Below, in pieces: positions 1 through 6,858 of a DNA stretch of 7,464 nucleotides (positions are counted from its first letter, which is position 1; every line of letters starts with the position of its first letter). Under the pieces are notes generated by a model. That model saw nothing but the letters and a program-made list of their open reading frames with translations, had not been told where the DNA came from and searched no databases. The DNA is from Desulfuromusa sp. (GTDB lineage: Bacteria > Desulfobacterota > Desulfuromonadia > Desulfuromonadales > Geopsychrobacteraceae): positions 1 through 7,464 of the forward strand of contig JAGGWI010000143.1 in the NCBI GenBank assembly GCA_021157505.1, in the 5' to 3' direction. A program made the translations under genes and the position numbers.

Positions 1-3000
1 GTCAGGGTCCGCCAGGGGACCAGCCGTTCGACATTGAGAGTGTACGCAGCATAAGCCCGACCATTGTTGGTCAGTCCGCTCCAGCAGGGGCTGGTCAGCA
101 ACCGTCTCGGTTGCCGATCCAGATCGCTGAAGGTGGTGCGGATGGCGCGAGTATCAGCGGCCAGATCAACCAGCGGCATGCCGACTTTTTCCTCTTTGGC
201 CAAGAAGGCCCGGTGGGCAATTTCACCATTGGTTTCCGGAGCCAGGTGCAGGATCACGTTGGCCGCATCCTTGGCATTGGCCAGCGATGGATAGGTCTTA
301 CCACCCCACTTTTCGGTCGGGTTGGTTTTGACCAGTTCATCGTAAAAGTCCTCGATCTGCCAGGACAGGCCGTGGGCACCAATACCGTTATTACGGGCGC
401 CGGGGCCGAAGGAGATAAAGCGCTTGTAGAGGTTGACGTAGTCCCGTTCGACCACTACCAGTCCGGGCATGGTCTTGCCGGGGATCGCCTCGCACTCGCC
501 TTTACTCCAGTCCTTGATTTCCGGTTGTGCCATTTCTGCCGGGGTATCGTGGGCCAAGGGCACCGAAACGATATCGCGAACCGGTTCTGGCAGGTGGGTC
601 TCGGACAGTTGACTGACTTTTTTTGCCAGATCTTTGAAGATGTCCCAATCGCTCTTCGATTCCCAGCAAGGCGGTACTGCTTCCTGCAACGGGTGAATAA
701 AGGAATGCATGTCGGTGGTATTCAGATCGTCCTTTTCGTACCAGGTCGCCGTCGGCAGAACGATGTCCGAATAGACGGCCGACGTATCCATACGGAAGTT
801 GATGTCGATGATCAGGTCGAGTTTGCCCTCCGGGGCATCCTTGTGCCAGACCACTTCTTTGACCGACTCTTCGGCGGTTTCCGGGGCGACGGTACTGGAA
901 TGGGTGCCGAGATAATGCTTGAGGAAGTATTCGTGCCCCTTGGCACTTGACATCAGGGCGTTACCACGCCAGATGAACCAGACCCGTGGCCAATTTTCCG
1001 GCGCATCCGGATCTTCGACGGCAAACTTCATATTCTTGTCTTTTAACTGTTGAACCGTCCAGTCGACGATTTCCTGGTCACTTTTGGCCCCGGCGCTCTC
1101 GGCCTGCTTGACCGCTTCGGTCGGACTGCGGTCGAACTGGGGATAGAAGGGCAGCCAGCCGTTGCGCACCGCCCGTACCTGCTGGTCCATGGTGTGCCCC
1201 GCAGTGATCTCGTTGTGTTCCGCTACTGCGTTGACCCGCACTTCGTCAGCGGTCCGCTCATAGCGCCACTGATCGCTGTGGACATAGTGGAACGAGGGGG
1301 TATTCTGGAAACGAGGCGGTTTCGACCAGTCAAGGGCCCCCATAATGGTCGCCCAGGGAGCAATCGGCGCCAGTTTTTCCTGACCAACATAATGGTTGAG
1401 GCCACCGCCGTTCTTACCGACACAACCACACAGCATCAACGCAGCGATCCCGGCGCGATAGAGCAGGTTGGCGTGGTACCAGTGGTTGACACCGGCACCG
1501 ATGATGATCGAACACTTGCCTTCGGTGGTTTCCGCCGTCGAAGCCCACTCGCGGGCGAACTGGACAACATTAGCGCGGTCGATGCCAGTAAATTTTTCCT
1601 GCCAGGCCGGAGTGTAGGCCCGCTGCTCGTCATCGTAACTCTGCGGATACTCTCCTGCGAGACCGCGGGTGACGCCAAACTGAGCCATCAGCAGATCAAA
1701 TACAGTGGTGACCGGCACCCGGCCGTCAGCGGTTTCCAGATACTGAACCGGGACGCCGCGACTGCTCCGACTGGCGTTGGAAAAGTCGTCAAAACTGACC
1801 TCTAAAACCTCTGCTTCGTTGCCAAGCAACGACAGCGCCGGAGCGATATCGCTGCCGTCCTGCCCGTCCTTCATCTGCAGGTTCCACTCGCCTTTTTTCT
1901 GCTGCCAGCGGAACCCGAGAGTGCCGAGCGGCATCTTCGCCTGACCCTGATCCTCATCCCATACCAGGTATTTGAAACCGCTGTTCTCTGCCTCTTTATA
2001 GGGTTCGATACTGGCGGCGGTCGCCATCCGACCCGCCCGGTAAACACCATCTTTTTCCGTTAAATGAACCAAAAAAGGCGTGTCAGTGTAGCGCTTCAAG
2101 TAGTCCATAAAGTAGGGCGTTTTGGCCTTATGATGAAATTCACTGAGAATGACATGGTTGACCGCCATCCAGAAAGCGCCGTCCTGCCCCGCGTGAGCCG
2201 GAATCCACCAGTCGGCATGCTTCGAAGTCATGCTGAAGTCGGGAGAGAGGACAGTAACCTTGGAACCGTTGTGCCGGGCCTCAACCAGAAAGTGGGCATC
2301 CGGGGTGCGGGTCATGTTGACGTTTGAGCCGACGACAGCAATATATTTACTGTTGTACCAGTCGGCACTTTCCGAAACATCGGTCTGCTCGCCCCAGACC
2401 TCGGGCGAGGCATTCGGCAGATCGCAGTACCAGTCGTAAAAACTCAGGTTGACGCCACCCAGCAGTTGCATGAAACGGGAACCGCCGGCAAAGCTGAGCA
2501 TCGACATAGCCGGAATCGGCGAGAAACCGATCAGGCGGTCGGCACCATGTTTTTTAATCGTATAGATGGTTGAGGCAGCAATGAGCTCCTCCGCCTCATC
2601 CCAGCTGGCCCGGCGAAATCCGCCTTTGCCTCTGGCCTGTTGATAGCTTCTACGCTTCGACGGGTCTTCCATGATCGACGCCCAAGCGGCAACCGGATCT
2701 TCATGTTCTGCTTTGGCGGCCCGCCAGAGATCGATGAGTACACCGCGCAAGTAGGGATATTTAACCCGCAGCGGGCTGTAGAGATACCAGGAGAACGAGA
2801 TTCCCCGCTGACAGCCGCGTGGCTCGTAGGGGGGGATGCCGTCTTCGAGCGGCGGATAATCGGTCGCCTGCAGTTCCCAGCCGACAATACCGTCCTTGAC
2901 GTGCACGTTCCAAGAGCAGCTCCCGGTACAGTTGACCCCGTGGGTACTACGCACCACCTTGTCGCACTGACTCCGGTTCCTGTAGAATTCTTCCCACGCC

Positions 3001-3038
3001 CTCGCCTTTGGATCGATAATATCTTTAATCCAACTCAT
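1..3038 (-). CDS. narG: Respiratory nitrate reductase alpha subunit NarG (partial, C-terminus beyond window)
   Basis: Catalytic subunit of membrane-bound nitrate reductase: reduces nitrate to nitrite at a molybdenum bis-MGD centre, taking electrons through the FeS subunit NarH from NarI. About 1,012 codons are open without interruption; family members run to about 1,200-1,250 residues, so some 150-200 residues are missing at the left edge. The N-terminus carries the FS0 [4Fe-4S] motif STHGVNCTGSCSW (His33, Cys37, Cys41) with the fourth ligand Cys76 in EPRGCQRG. The stretch SFYDWYCDLP (199-208) contains Asp206, matching the Asp that ligates Mo in E. coli NarG. Other NarG signatures are GAGVNHWYH, CGCVGKNGGG, LPTATWYEKDD and, at the window edge, LVPWRTL. 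The start has an AGGTGG Shine-Dalgarno inside the upstream cytochrome gene, and the two genes overlap by ATGA, which suggests translational coupling. It lacks roughly 17 N-terminal residues found in E. coli NarG and has no twin-arginine signal, so a cytoplasm-facing enzyme is inferred. Confidence 0.97.
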   Translation of the reverse strand, partial: MSWIKDIIDPKARAWEEFYRNRSQCDKVVRSTHGVNCTGSCSWNVHVKDGIVGWELQATDYPPLEDGIPPYEPRGCQRGISFSWYLYSPLRVKYPYLRGVLIDLWRAAKAEHEDPVAAWASIMEDPSKRRSYQQARGKGGFRRASWDEAEELIAASTIYTIKKHGADRLIGFSPIPAMSMLSFAGGSRFMQLLGGVNLSFYDWYCDLPNASPEVWGEQTDVSESADWYNSKYIAVVGSNVNMTRTPDAHFLVEARHNGSKVTVLSPDFSMTSKHADWWIPAHAGQDGAFWMAVNHVILSEFHHKAKTPYFMDYLKRYTDTPFLVHLTEKDGVYRAGRMATAASIEPYKEAENSGFKYLVWDEDQGQAKMPLGTLGFRWQQKKGEWNLQMKDGQDGSDIAPALSLLGNEAEVLEVSFDDFSNASRSSRGVPVQYLETADGRVPVTTVFDLLMAQFGVTRGLAGEYPQSYDDEQRAYTPAWQEKFTGIDRANVVQFAREWASTAETTEGKCSIIIGAGVNHWYHANLLYRAGIAALMLCGCVGKNGGGLNHYVGQEKLAPIAPWATIMGALDWSKPPRFQNTPSFHYVHSDQWRYERTADEVRVNAVAEHNEITAGHTMDQQVRAVRNGWLPFYPQFDRSPTEAVKQAESAGAKSDQEIVDWTVQQLKDKNMKFAVEDPDAPENWPRVWFIWRGNALMSSAKGHEYFLKHYLGTHSSTVAPETAEESVKEVVWHKDAPEGKLDLIIDINFRMDTSAVYSDIVLPTATWYEKDDLNTTDMHSFIHPLQEAVPPCWESKSDWDIFKDLAKKVSQLSETHLPEPVRDIVSVPLAHDTPAEMAQPEIKDWSKGECEAIPGKTMPGLVVVERDYVNLYKRFISFGPGARNNGIGAHGLSWQIEDFYDELVKTNPTEKWGGKTYPSLANAKDAANVILHLAPETNGEIAHRAFLAKEEKVGMPLVDLAADTRAIRTTFSDLDRQPRRLLTSPCWSGLTNNGRAYAAYTLNVERLVPWRTL

Positions 3039-3559
3039 CTCAGCCCACCTTTATTCATGAGGTTTCGGTGTTGGTCAATCAGTGGTTGCCGCGTTGCACG
3101 CATGCGTCTTAGTCCGACCAGAAAGGTCAATCCGAGCAGAATTGCAACGCCGACAATGACCAGCAGAAGCAACTTGCCGGTACCTGGGGTTGCAGAGAGC
3201 TCTGAGGTTTGTTGCAGGAAGGCGGTCAGGTCGGCCTGCTCTGTTTCAATCAGGGGCCGGCTTTCATAGATTGCTTCCATGCTCGGAAAGGCCAGCGACT
3301 GCAGCACCCCTTCAACACCCTCACGTCCATAATCATCGTAAAGAGTGCTGAGATCCGGTCCGTAGTTGGCACCGTCAGCCATCCCGAAACCGGTCAGATT
3401 GTGACAGGCCAGACAGGGGGCGCCACCATTGCTGAAGGCAGTCTTGCCGACAAACAGCGCCTTACCTTGTTCGGCATCACCGGCTGCAAAAACTGTTACT
3501 CCTGAACACAGCAGCATCAGGGCAACCACTGTGGTAGAGAGAAACCTGCATCCCGACAT
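3035..3559 (-). CDS. Tail-anchored monoheme c-type cytochrome, first gene of the nar operon
   Basis: A 174-residue protein. It has a hydrophobic signal peptide (about 1-26, ending VTVFAA), one class I cytochrome c domain with the heme motif CLACH at 49-53, a likely axial Met94 (FPSMEAIY), and a single C-terminal membrane helix (about 129-150) followed by a basic tail (LRRMRATR). The heme domain should therefore face the periplasm while held in the membrane by its C-terminus. An upstream in-frame ATG at 3697 exists, but the start at 3559 is chosen because it has a good Shine-Dalgarno (AAAGGAG, about 6 bases upstream) and begins directly at the signal peptide. The stop overlaps the narG start (ATGA). 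A c-type cytochrome leading a nar operon is known in Thermus (narC, diheme), but this protein is shorter with one heme and I do not claim orthology. A role carrying electrons between the quinol/cytochrome pool and the NarI side of the complex is inference. Confidence 0.93.
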   Translation of the reverse strand: MSGCRFLSTTVVALMLLCSGVTVFAAGDAEQGKALFVGKTAFSNGGAPCLACHNLTGFGMADGANYGPDLSTLYDDYGREGVEGVLQSLAFPSMEAIYESRPLIETEQADLTAFLQQTSELSATPGTGKLLLLVIVGVAILLGLTFLVGLRRMRATRQPLIDQHRNLMNKGGLR

Positions 3560-3669
3560 AGAGCTCTCCTTTGGTTGGCAATAAACAAATTCATGCGAAA
3601 TAACTTGAGAAAATAAAGAAATTAGATCGTCATTAAGTGCCGGTGCTTGTAGGCGTGGAGGCAATCTTA

Positions 3670-3697
3670 ATGATAGCAGACATTCAGTTGTTGACAA
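3670..3697 (-). promoter_or_regulatory. Candidate sigma-70 promoter for the cytochrome-narG operon
   Basis: On the minus strand, -35 TTGTCA (3692-3697) and -10 TATCAT (3670-3675) are separated by 16 bases; each hexamer matches consensus at 5 of 6 positions. Transcription would begin near 3663, giving a leader of about 100 bases before the cytochrome start. The gap from the regulator stop (3884) to the cytochrome start (3559) is AT-rich and has no gene or obvious terminator, so readthrough from the regulator is also possible. No well-formed -24/-12 (sigma-54) element was found here despite the adjacent sigma-54-type activator. Confidence 0.4.
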
Positions 3698-3883
3698 TGC
3701 GCCTTTGTTTTGCTGATTTATATTCTTGAGTTGTTTTCACGAATCGTACCAAGGAAGGGCTGATGGCTGTAAATTATTGAAAAATAAAGATAATACTTTG
3801 TTGATTGACGTGAGTCTAAAGGCTGGAATCCTGTTCACCGGATCTAAACGTTACCAAGACGATACATTTAATGAAAAATGCTA

Positions 3884-5248
3884 CTAAAACGTAACATTAT
3901 TGGCAAGATCATAACGCTGCATTTTTTCCCAGAGGGTCTTACGGGAGATGCCGAGAGCCTTGGCGGTCGGTATTTTTTTACCCGCATTATTGATAAGAGC
4001 TTGCTGGATCAACTCTCTTTCAATGCCACCGAGAGCCTCTTTGAGGGTATTCGCCCCGAGGCTGTAACCGGAGGGTGCTAGTAATGCACTGTCACGCAGA
4101 TCGGCGGGCAGATCCGCAGGCAGAACTATCTCTCCCTGTCCCAAGGCGACGGCTCGCTCCATGGCATGTTGCAGTTGTCGGACATTGCCGGGCAGCGAGT
4201 GGCGCAACAGCAGGTCGCGAGCCGGAGCGGAGAGTTGCCGTAGCGGCTTTTTCATCTTGTCAGCAAAGTGCTTGAGAAAGGCCTCGGCCAGGGGAATGAT
4301 ATCCTCATGCCGTTCACGTAGTGGCGGCACTTCGAGGCTGATAACATTGAGGCGATAAAAGAGATCTTCGCGGAACCTGCCTGCAGCCACCGCTTCGGCC
4401 AAGTTACTGTTAGTTGCGGCAACGATTCGCACGTCAACATTGATTTCATGTCGACCACCGACCGGGTGCACAATTTTGTCCTGTATGACTCGCAGTAGCT
4501 TAACCTGCGCTGCCAGCGGTAATTCGCTGATTTCATCGAGAAACAGGGTGCCACCAGCCGCTGAGACAAACTTCCCCTTGTTGTCTGTATGGGCTCCGGT
4601 AAAGGCTCCACGGGTGTGACCGAACAGCTCCGACTCGATCAGGTTTTCTGGCAGAGCACCACAGTTAATTTTGACCAGTGGTTGGCTGCTGCGCGGACTG
4701 AGGCTGTGGAGCAAGTCGAGGATACACTCTTTACCGGTACCACTTTCTCCGCTGATCAGCACCGTCGAATCGAGTGGCGCAACCGCTTCGAGAGTCGACA
4801 GCAGTCGCTTCATCATCGGGCTGCTGAAAACCAATGGTGGGCACGATTCTTTGGCGGTCATGGCATGCTTTAAGTGATCAATTTCGTTATTGAGTCGTCG
4901 CTGCTCGGTGATGTCACGGCTGATCAACAGGGTGCCGAGAAAGTCACCATGAACATCCATGACGGCAGAATAGACATTTTCGAAACAACGCCCTTGAGCT
5001 TGTACGATCCGGTGGCTAATCGGAAGCGTTCCCGATTGCAAGTTGGCGAGAAGTTCACTGATCTGGGGGTGTGCTCTGCGCGGATGGATATCAAAAATGG
5101 AACGACCAACGATACGCTCGGCGTTGACTTGACGAATTGTCTCTGCGGCAGGATTACAGAGCTGGATGACGTGTTGACTGTCGAGGTAAATAACCCCATC
5201 GCTCATGTGGGAGATGATTGCACGCAGGACATCAGGAACTGGACCCAT
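3884..5248 (-). CDS. PAS-domain sigma-54-dependent transcriptional activator (NtrC-type AAA+, Fis HTH)
   Basis: A 454-residue enhancer-binding protein that would activate sigma-54 RNA polymerase in response to a signal sensed by its N-terminal PAS domain. The PAS domain spans about 5-117 and ends with the typical SRDITEQ. A short linker leads to the AAA+ domain, with Walker A GESGTGKE (167-174), the sigma-54-contacting loop GAFTGA (214-219), Walker B GGTLFLDE (232-239), the arginine-finger region FREDLFYRLN (292-301) and sensor II LPGNVRQL (352-359). A Fis-type helix-turn-helix lies at about 410-447 (TAKALGISRKTLW). There is no receiver domain, so it is probably a one-component sensor. The PAS segment with HP at 55-56, followed by a GRCFENVY-type strand, resembles PAS_10/DUF438-style sensors; a bound cofactor cannot be proven from sequence. 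The start has GAGGG about 6 bases upstream. It sits 324 bases upstream of the cytochrome-narG operon on the same strand, so control of that operon is likely but inferred. Confidence 0.95.
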   Translation of the reverse strand: MGPVPDVLRAIISHMSDGVIYLDSQHVIQLCNPAAETIRQVNAERIVGRSIFDIHPRRAHPQISELLANLQSGTLPISHRIVQAQGRCFENVYSAVMDVHGDFLGTLLISRDITEQRRLNNEIDHLKHAMTAKESCPPLVFSSPMMKRLLSTLEAVAPLDSTVLISGESGTGKECILDLLHSLSPRSSQPLVKINCGALPENLIESELFGHTRGAFTGAHTDNKGKFVSAAGGTLFLDEISELPLAAQVKLLRVIQDKIVHPVGGRHEINVDVRIVAATNSNLAEAVAAGRFREDLFYRLNVISLEVPPLRERHEDIIPLAEAFLKHFADKMKKPLRQLSAPARDLLLRHSLPGNVRQLQHAMERAVALGQGEIVLPADLPADLRDSALLAPSGYSLGANTLKEALGGIERELIQQALINNAGKKIPTAKALGISRKTLWEKMQRYDLANNVTF

Positions 5249-5287
5249 CGCTTACCCTCTTGTGTAGAATTCGTAACATGAGTTGAC

Positions 5288-5316
5288 ATATTACAAGCAG
5301 TTAGCTTCAATCACAA
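5288..5316 (-). promoter_or_regulatory. Possible sigma-70 promoter of the PAS regulator
   Basis: On the minus strand, TTGTGA (5311-5316) and TAATAT (5288-5293) are 17 bases apart and lie about 40 bases upstream of the regulator start. Each hexamer matches consensus at only 4 of 6 positions, so this is a weak prediction based on spacing and position. Confidence 0.28.
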
Positions 5317-5819
5317 CCGATTAACCACTAATGCCTACCCGCTGGATGTGGATGGCACCTCACTCTAATCGGTAATTAATGACTGCACTTCTGGCTATGT
5401 TACCTTTTTGTGACAAGTTTTGCGAGATAGACTTTGGGACCCGTCTCAATCTGCACGCCATTTTTGGGTCAGAGGCATTGACTGCCACCTGCAAACACAC
5501 GTACTGACACTGAAAATATTGTCACGTCGTGAGGAACTGTCATCCCGCACCTTTGTTCGGAATACCTAACGACCTCTTGGTCTAAGGGCAAATCACACAG
5601 CCCTGGTCGATTAAAAATCGAGGTTCTACTTTTTGATATGACACTTAGAGTATTCAGCTTCAATTTCAAAACTAGTAAGGGTTGATATTTTGCGCTTTCG
5701 CATCGAGGTGTTTTATATGGATGGGCAAGGGGAGATTAGGTTGGCTCTCGGTTGGTTTTGAGAGCCTTATCTCGGCTTTAAATGAGATCCGTTCCGGTTT
5801 TAATCAGGCCAGGTGTCAT
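5317..5819. other. Gene-free intergenic stretch with small inverted repeats
   Basis: About 500 bases between the regulator's putative promoter and the small cysteine-rich gene. The open frames on either strand lack convincing ribosome binding sites and recognisable motifs. It contains several short dyads: TCGATT-AAA-AATCGA (5607-5621), TGCG-CTTT-CGCA (5691-5702) and a 7-bp stem at 5743-5766. A decayed gene or insertion sequence is possible, but nothing recognisable remains. Confidence 0.5.
5743..5766. repeat. Perfect 7-bp inverted repeat (hairpin) downstream of the cysteine-rich gene
   Basis: GGCTCTC (5743-5749) and GAGAGCC (5760-5766) form a perfect 7-bp stem with a 10-base loop, about 55 bases past the stop of the minus-strand small gene. 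No U-tract follows on either strand, so it is not a standard intrinsic terminator. It could protect a 3' end or be a protein site; the role is unknown. Confidence 0.45.
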
Positions 5820-6014
5820 TTAAACTTTACTGAATGGACTCGGGCTACAGAGGTTCTGGGCATGTTTGGCGACGGTATTGCAATTCAAACATCTATGGCC
5901 AGGATCTGCCATCAGGTCCTTTACCTCCTGTTCTTTCCCCTGCTTCCTTAATTCACACAGATGCTTCCAGTGTCCTGCTGGATCTTTACAGTCGGCTTTC
6001 ATGGATTCTGGCAT
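5820..6014 (-). CDS. Small cysteine-rich protein of unknown function, possible metal binding
   Basis: A 64-residue, strongly hydrophilic protein with five cysteines (9, 20, 42, 45, 56) and four histidines (15, 18, 40, 51). The pairs HxxH (15-18) and CxxC (42-45, HRCLNCN) followed by Cys56 look like zinc- or iron-binding ligands; this is inference. It has no signal peptide or membrane segment, so it is probably cytoplasmic. The frame extends upstream to an ATG at 6074 (84 residues), but that start has no Shine-Dalgarno. The start at 6014 is preceded by GGAGG, 4 bases before the ATG, a strong though close site. The composition, with KADCKDPAGHWKHLC and a regular charged helix after it, looks like a real protein rather than a chance frame. 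It follows the DsrE-family gene on the same strand with no terminator evident between them, so it may be cotranscribed. I do not recognise a named family and assign no function. Confidence 0.75.
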   Translation of the reverse strand: MPESMKADCKDPAGHWKHLCELRKQGKEQEVKDLMADPGHRCLNCNTVAKHAQNLCSPSPFSKV

Positions 6015-6077
6015 ATTACCTCCGAATAGATGGGCTCGTGTCTGAGCGTTAATGATATCATCTATGTCCAGCATACG

Positions 6078-6105
6078 GTAATAGGTTAACCGGGATCTAC
6101 GCCAA
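6078..6105 (-). promoter_or_regulatory. Weak candidate promoter for the cysteine-rich gene
   Basis: On the minus strand, TTGGCG (6100-6105) and TATTAC (6078-6083) are 16 bases apart, each matching 4 of 6 consensus positions. If real, transcription would begin about at the upstream ATG (6074), which would favour translation from 6014. It overlaps the palindrome GGTTAACC. The evidence is weak. Confidence 0.22.
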
Positions 6106-6214
6106 AGAAAGGGGATGACCCTGATACTTTACCGGGGCAGGCCGGGATGTTCGCTTTTGAGCTTGCTCAGCTCCTCCTGATTGTTTGTTATTTGCGGGGG
6201 GCTGTCACAACTTG

Positions 6215-6733
6215 TTAAGGGATGCGAACAACTGCGTACCCCTGCATCTGATAACCAATCACTGAGACAAAACCATTACCCACCTGGTCAATCTCGGGCA
6301 TGATTGTCCCCTTGTCTACACCCATCACTTTGGCTGCGTAGAGGCATACCTCCAACGTCACTCCAGCCTTTTTCATCTGCCGGAGTGTCCTCTGGAACTT
6401 TTCGACCTCTGCCCATTCCCCTGCGTTAAAGGGCTTCTTGTCGGAAGAAATGAGTTTTACTGCAGCACCGTGAAAAACAACAGCAATCTTCGGTGCATTT
6501 TTCAGCACTTTGAGTTCTGAGACCTCGTAGGCGTTCTTTACCGCCCAGAAGATAAGGTTGGCTACCTTGGGGTCCCCTTGGGTCACCTCGAAGACAGCGT
6601 CGTAGCCATTGACGCCATGAAGCGCATTATCGTATCCGTCTGCCAAAACCGGTGCTGATATCAGGGTAACGAAGGCTACGACAACTAATAGCCAAACCAC
6701 AGAATAACTTACTCTTTTCTTTTTAGTGATCAT
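6215..6733 (-). CDS. Secreted DsrE/DsrF-family (COG1416-like) protein
   Basis: A 172-residue protein with a clear Sec signal peptide: basic start (KKKR, 4-7), hydrophobic core (about 12-26) and a likely cleavage after APVLA (residue 31). The mature domain of about 140 residues has the alternating strand/helix pattern of the DsrE fold: KIAVVFHGAAV (82-92), a helix EVEKFQRTLRQMKKAGV (109-125), then LEVCLYAAKVMGV (127-139), and a C-terminal IGYQMQGYAVVRIP. Cys130 is the only cysteine and sits where DsrE-family proteins carry a conserved one. Family members handle sulfur or have unknown roles; a periplasmic one with a single Cys could carry or bind a sulfur species, but this is inference. The start has AAGGAGA about 7 bases upstream. 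The leader carries a cyclic dinucleotide riboswitch and terminator, so expression is probably gated by c-di-GMP. Confidence 0.92.
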   Translation of the reverse strand: MITKKKRVSYSVVWLLVVVAFVTLISAPVLADGYDNALHGVNGYDAVFEVTQGDPKVANLIFWAVKNAYEVSELKVLKNAPKIAVVFHGAAVKLISSDKKPFNAGEWAEVEKFQRTLRQMKKAGVTLEVCLYAAKVMGVDKGTIMPEIDQVGNGFVSVIGYQMQGYAVVRIP

Positions 6734-6812
6734 AACGAATCTCCTTAATTTATGGTGTCAGGCTCGATATGCCGTGCCGAGGATGTCTTGGGCCTTATTC
6801 AAAATTGACCAT

Positions 6813-6858
6813 AAAAAACCGAGCATCCCGGAGGAATTATTATCCTTCGGTAGCTCGG
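6813..6858 (-). terminator. Riboswitch-controlled intrinsic terminator
   Basis: On the minus strand the arms CCGAGC (6853-6858) and GCTCGG (6819-6824) pair. Inside them is an imperfect extension (ACCG with CGGGA, AGGA with TCCT) around an AT-rich loop, and T6 (6813-6818) follows immediately. The 5' arm is the 3' end of the aptamer (6848-6858), so aptamer and terminator cannot form together. The terminator lies about 80 bases ahead of the DsrE-family start codon. Confidence 0.88.

Noticed and set aside
111..950. Long plus-strand open frame across 111-950 (and another at 1050-1805)
   Set aside because: They lie opposite narG, have no recognisable motif, and the minus-strand frame encodes an unbroken NarG with all expected metal ligands.
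3625..3642. Sigma-54 promoter with CGGCAC at the -24 position
   Set aside because: The -12 position reads GACGA rather than TTGCA and lacks the invariant GC at the right spacing.
3560..3697. Longer version of the cytochrome starting at 3697
   Set aside because: The extra 46 residues would bury the signal peptide and have no ribosome binding site, whereas the start at 3559 has AAAGGAG and begins at the signal peptide.
3820..3846. ATCC-N8-GGAT hairpin after the regulator as a terminator
   Set aside because: Only four base pairs with no U-tract on the transcribed strand.
5469..5669. 66-residue minus-strand frame in the gene-free region
   Set aside because: No Shine-Dalgarno, no domain or motif I can identify, and composition like a chance frame; a transposase remnant was considered but not supportable.
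5682..5951. 89-residue plus-strand frame
   Set aside because: It overlaps the minus-strand cysteine-rich gene, which has a strong ribosome binding site and protein-like sequence; this frame has neither.
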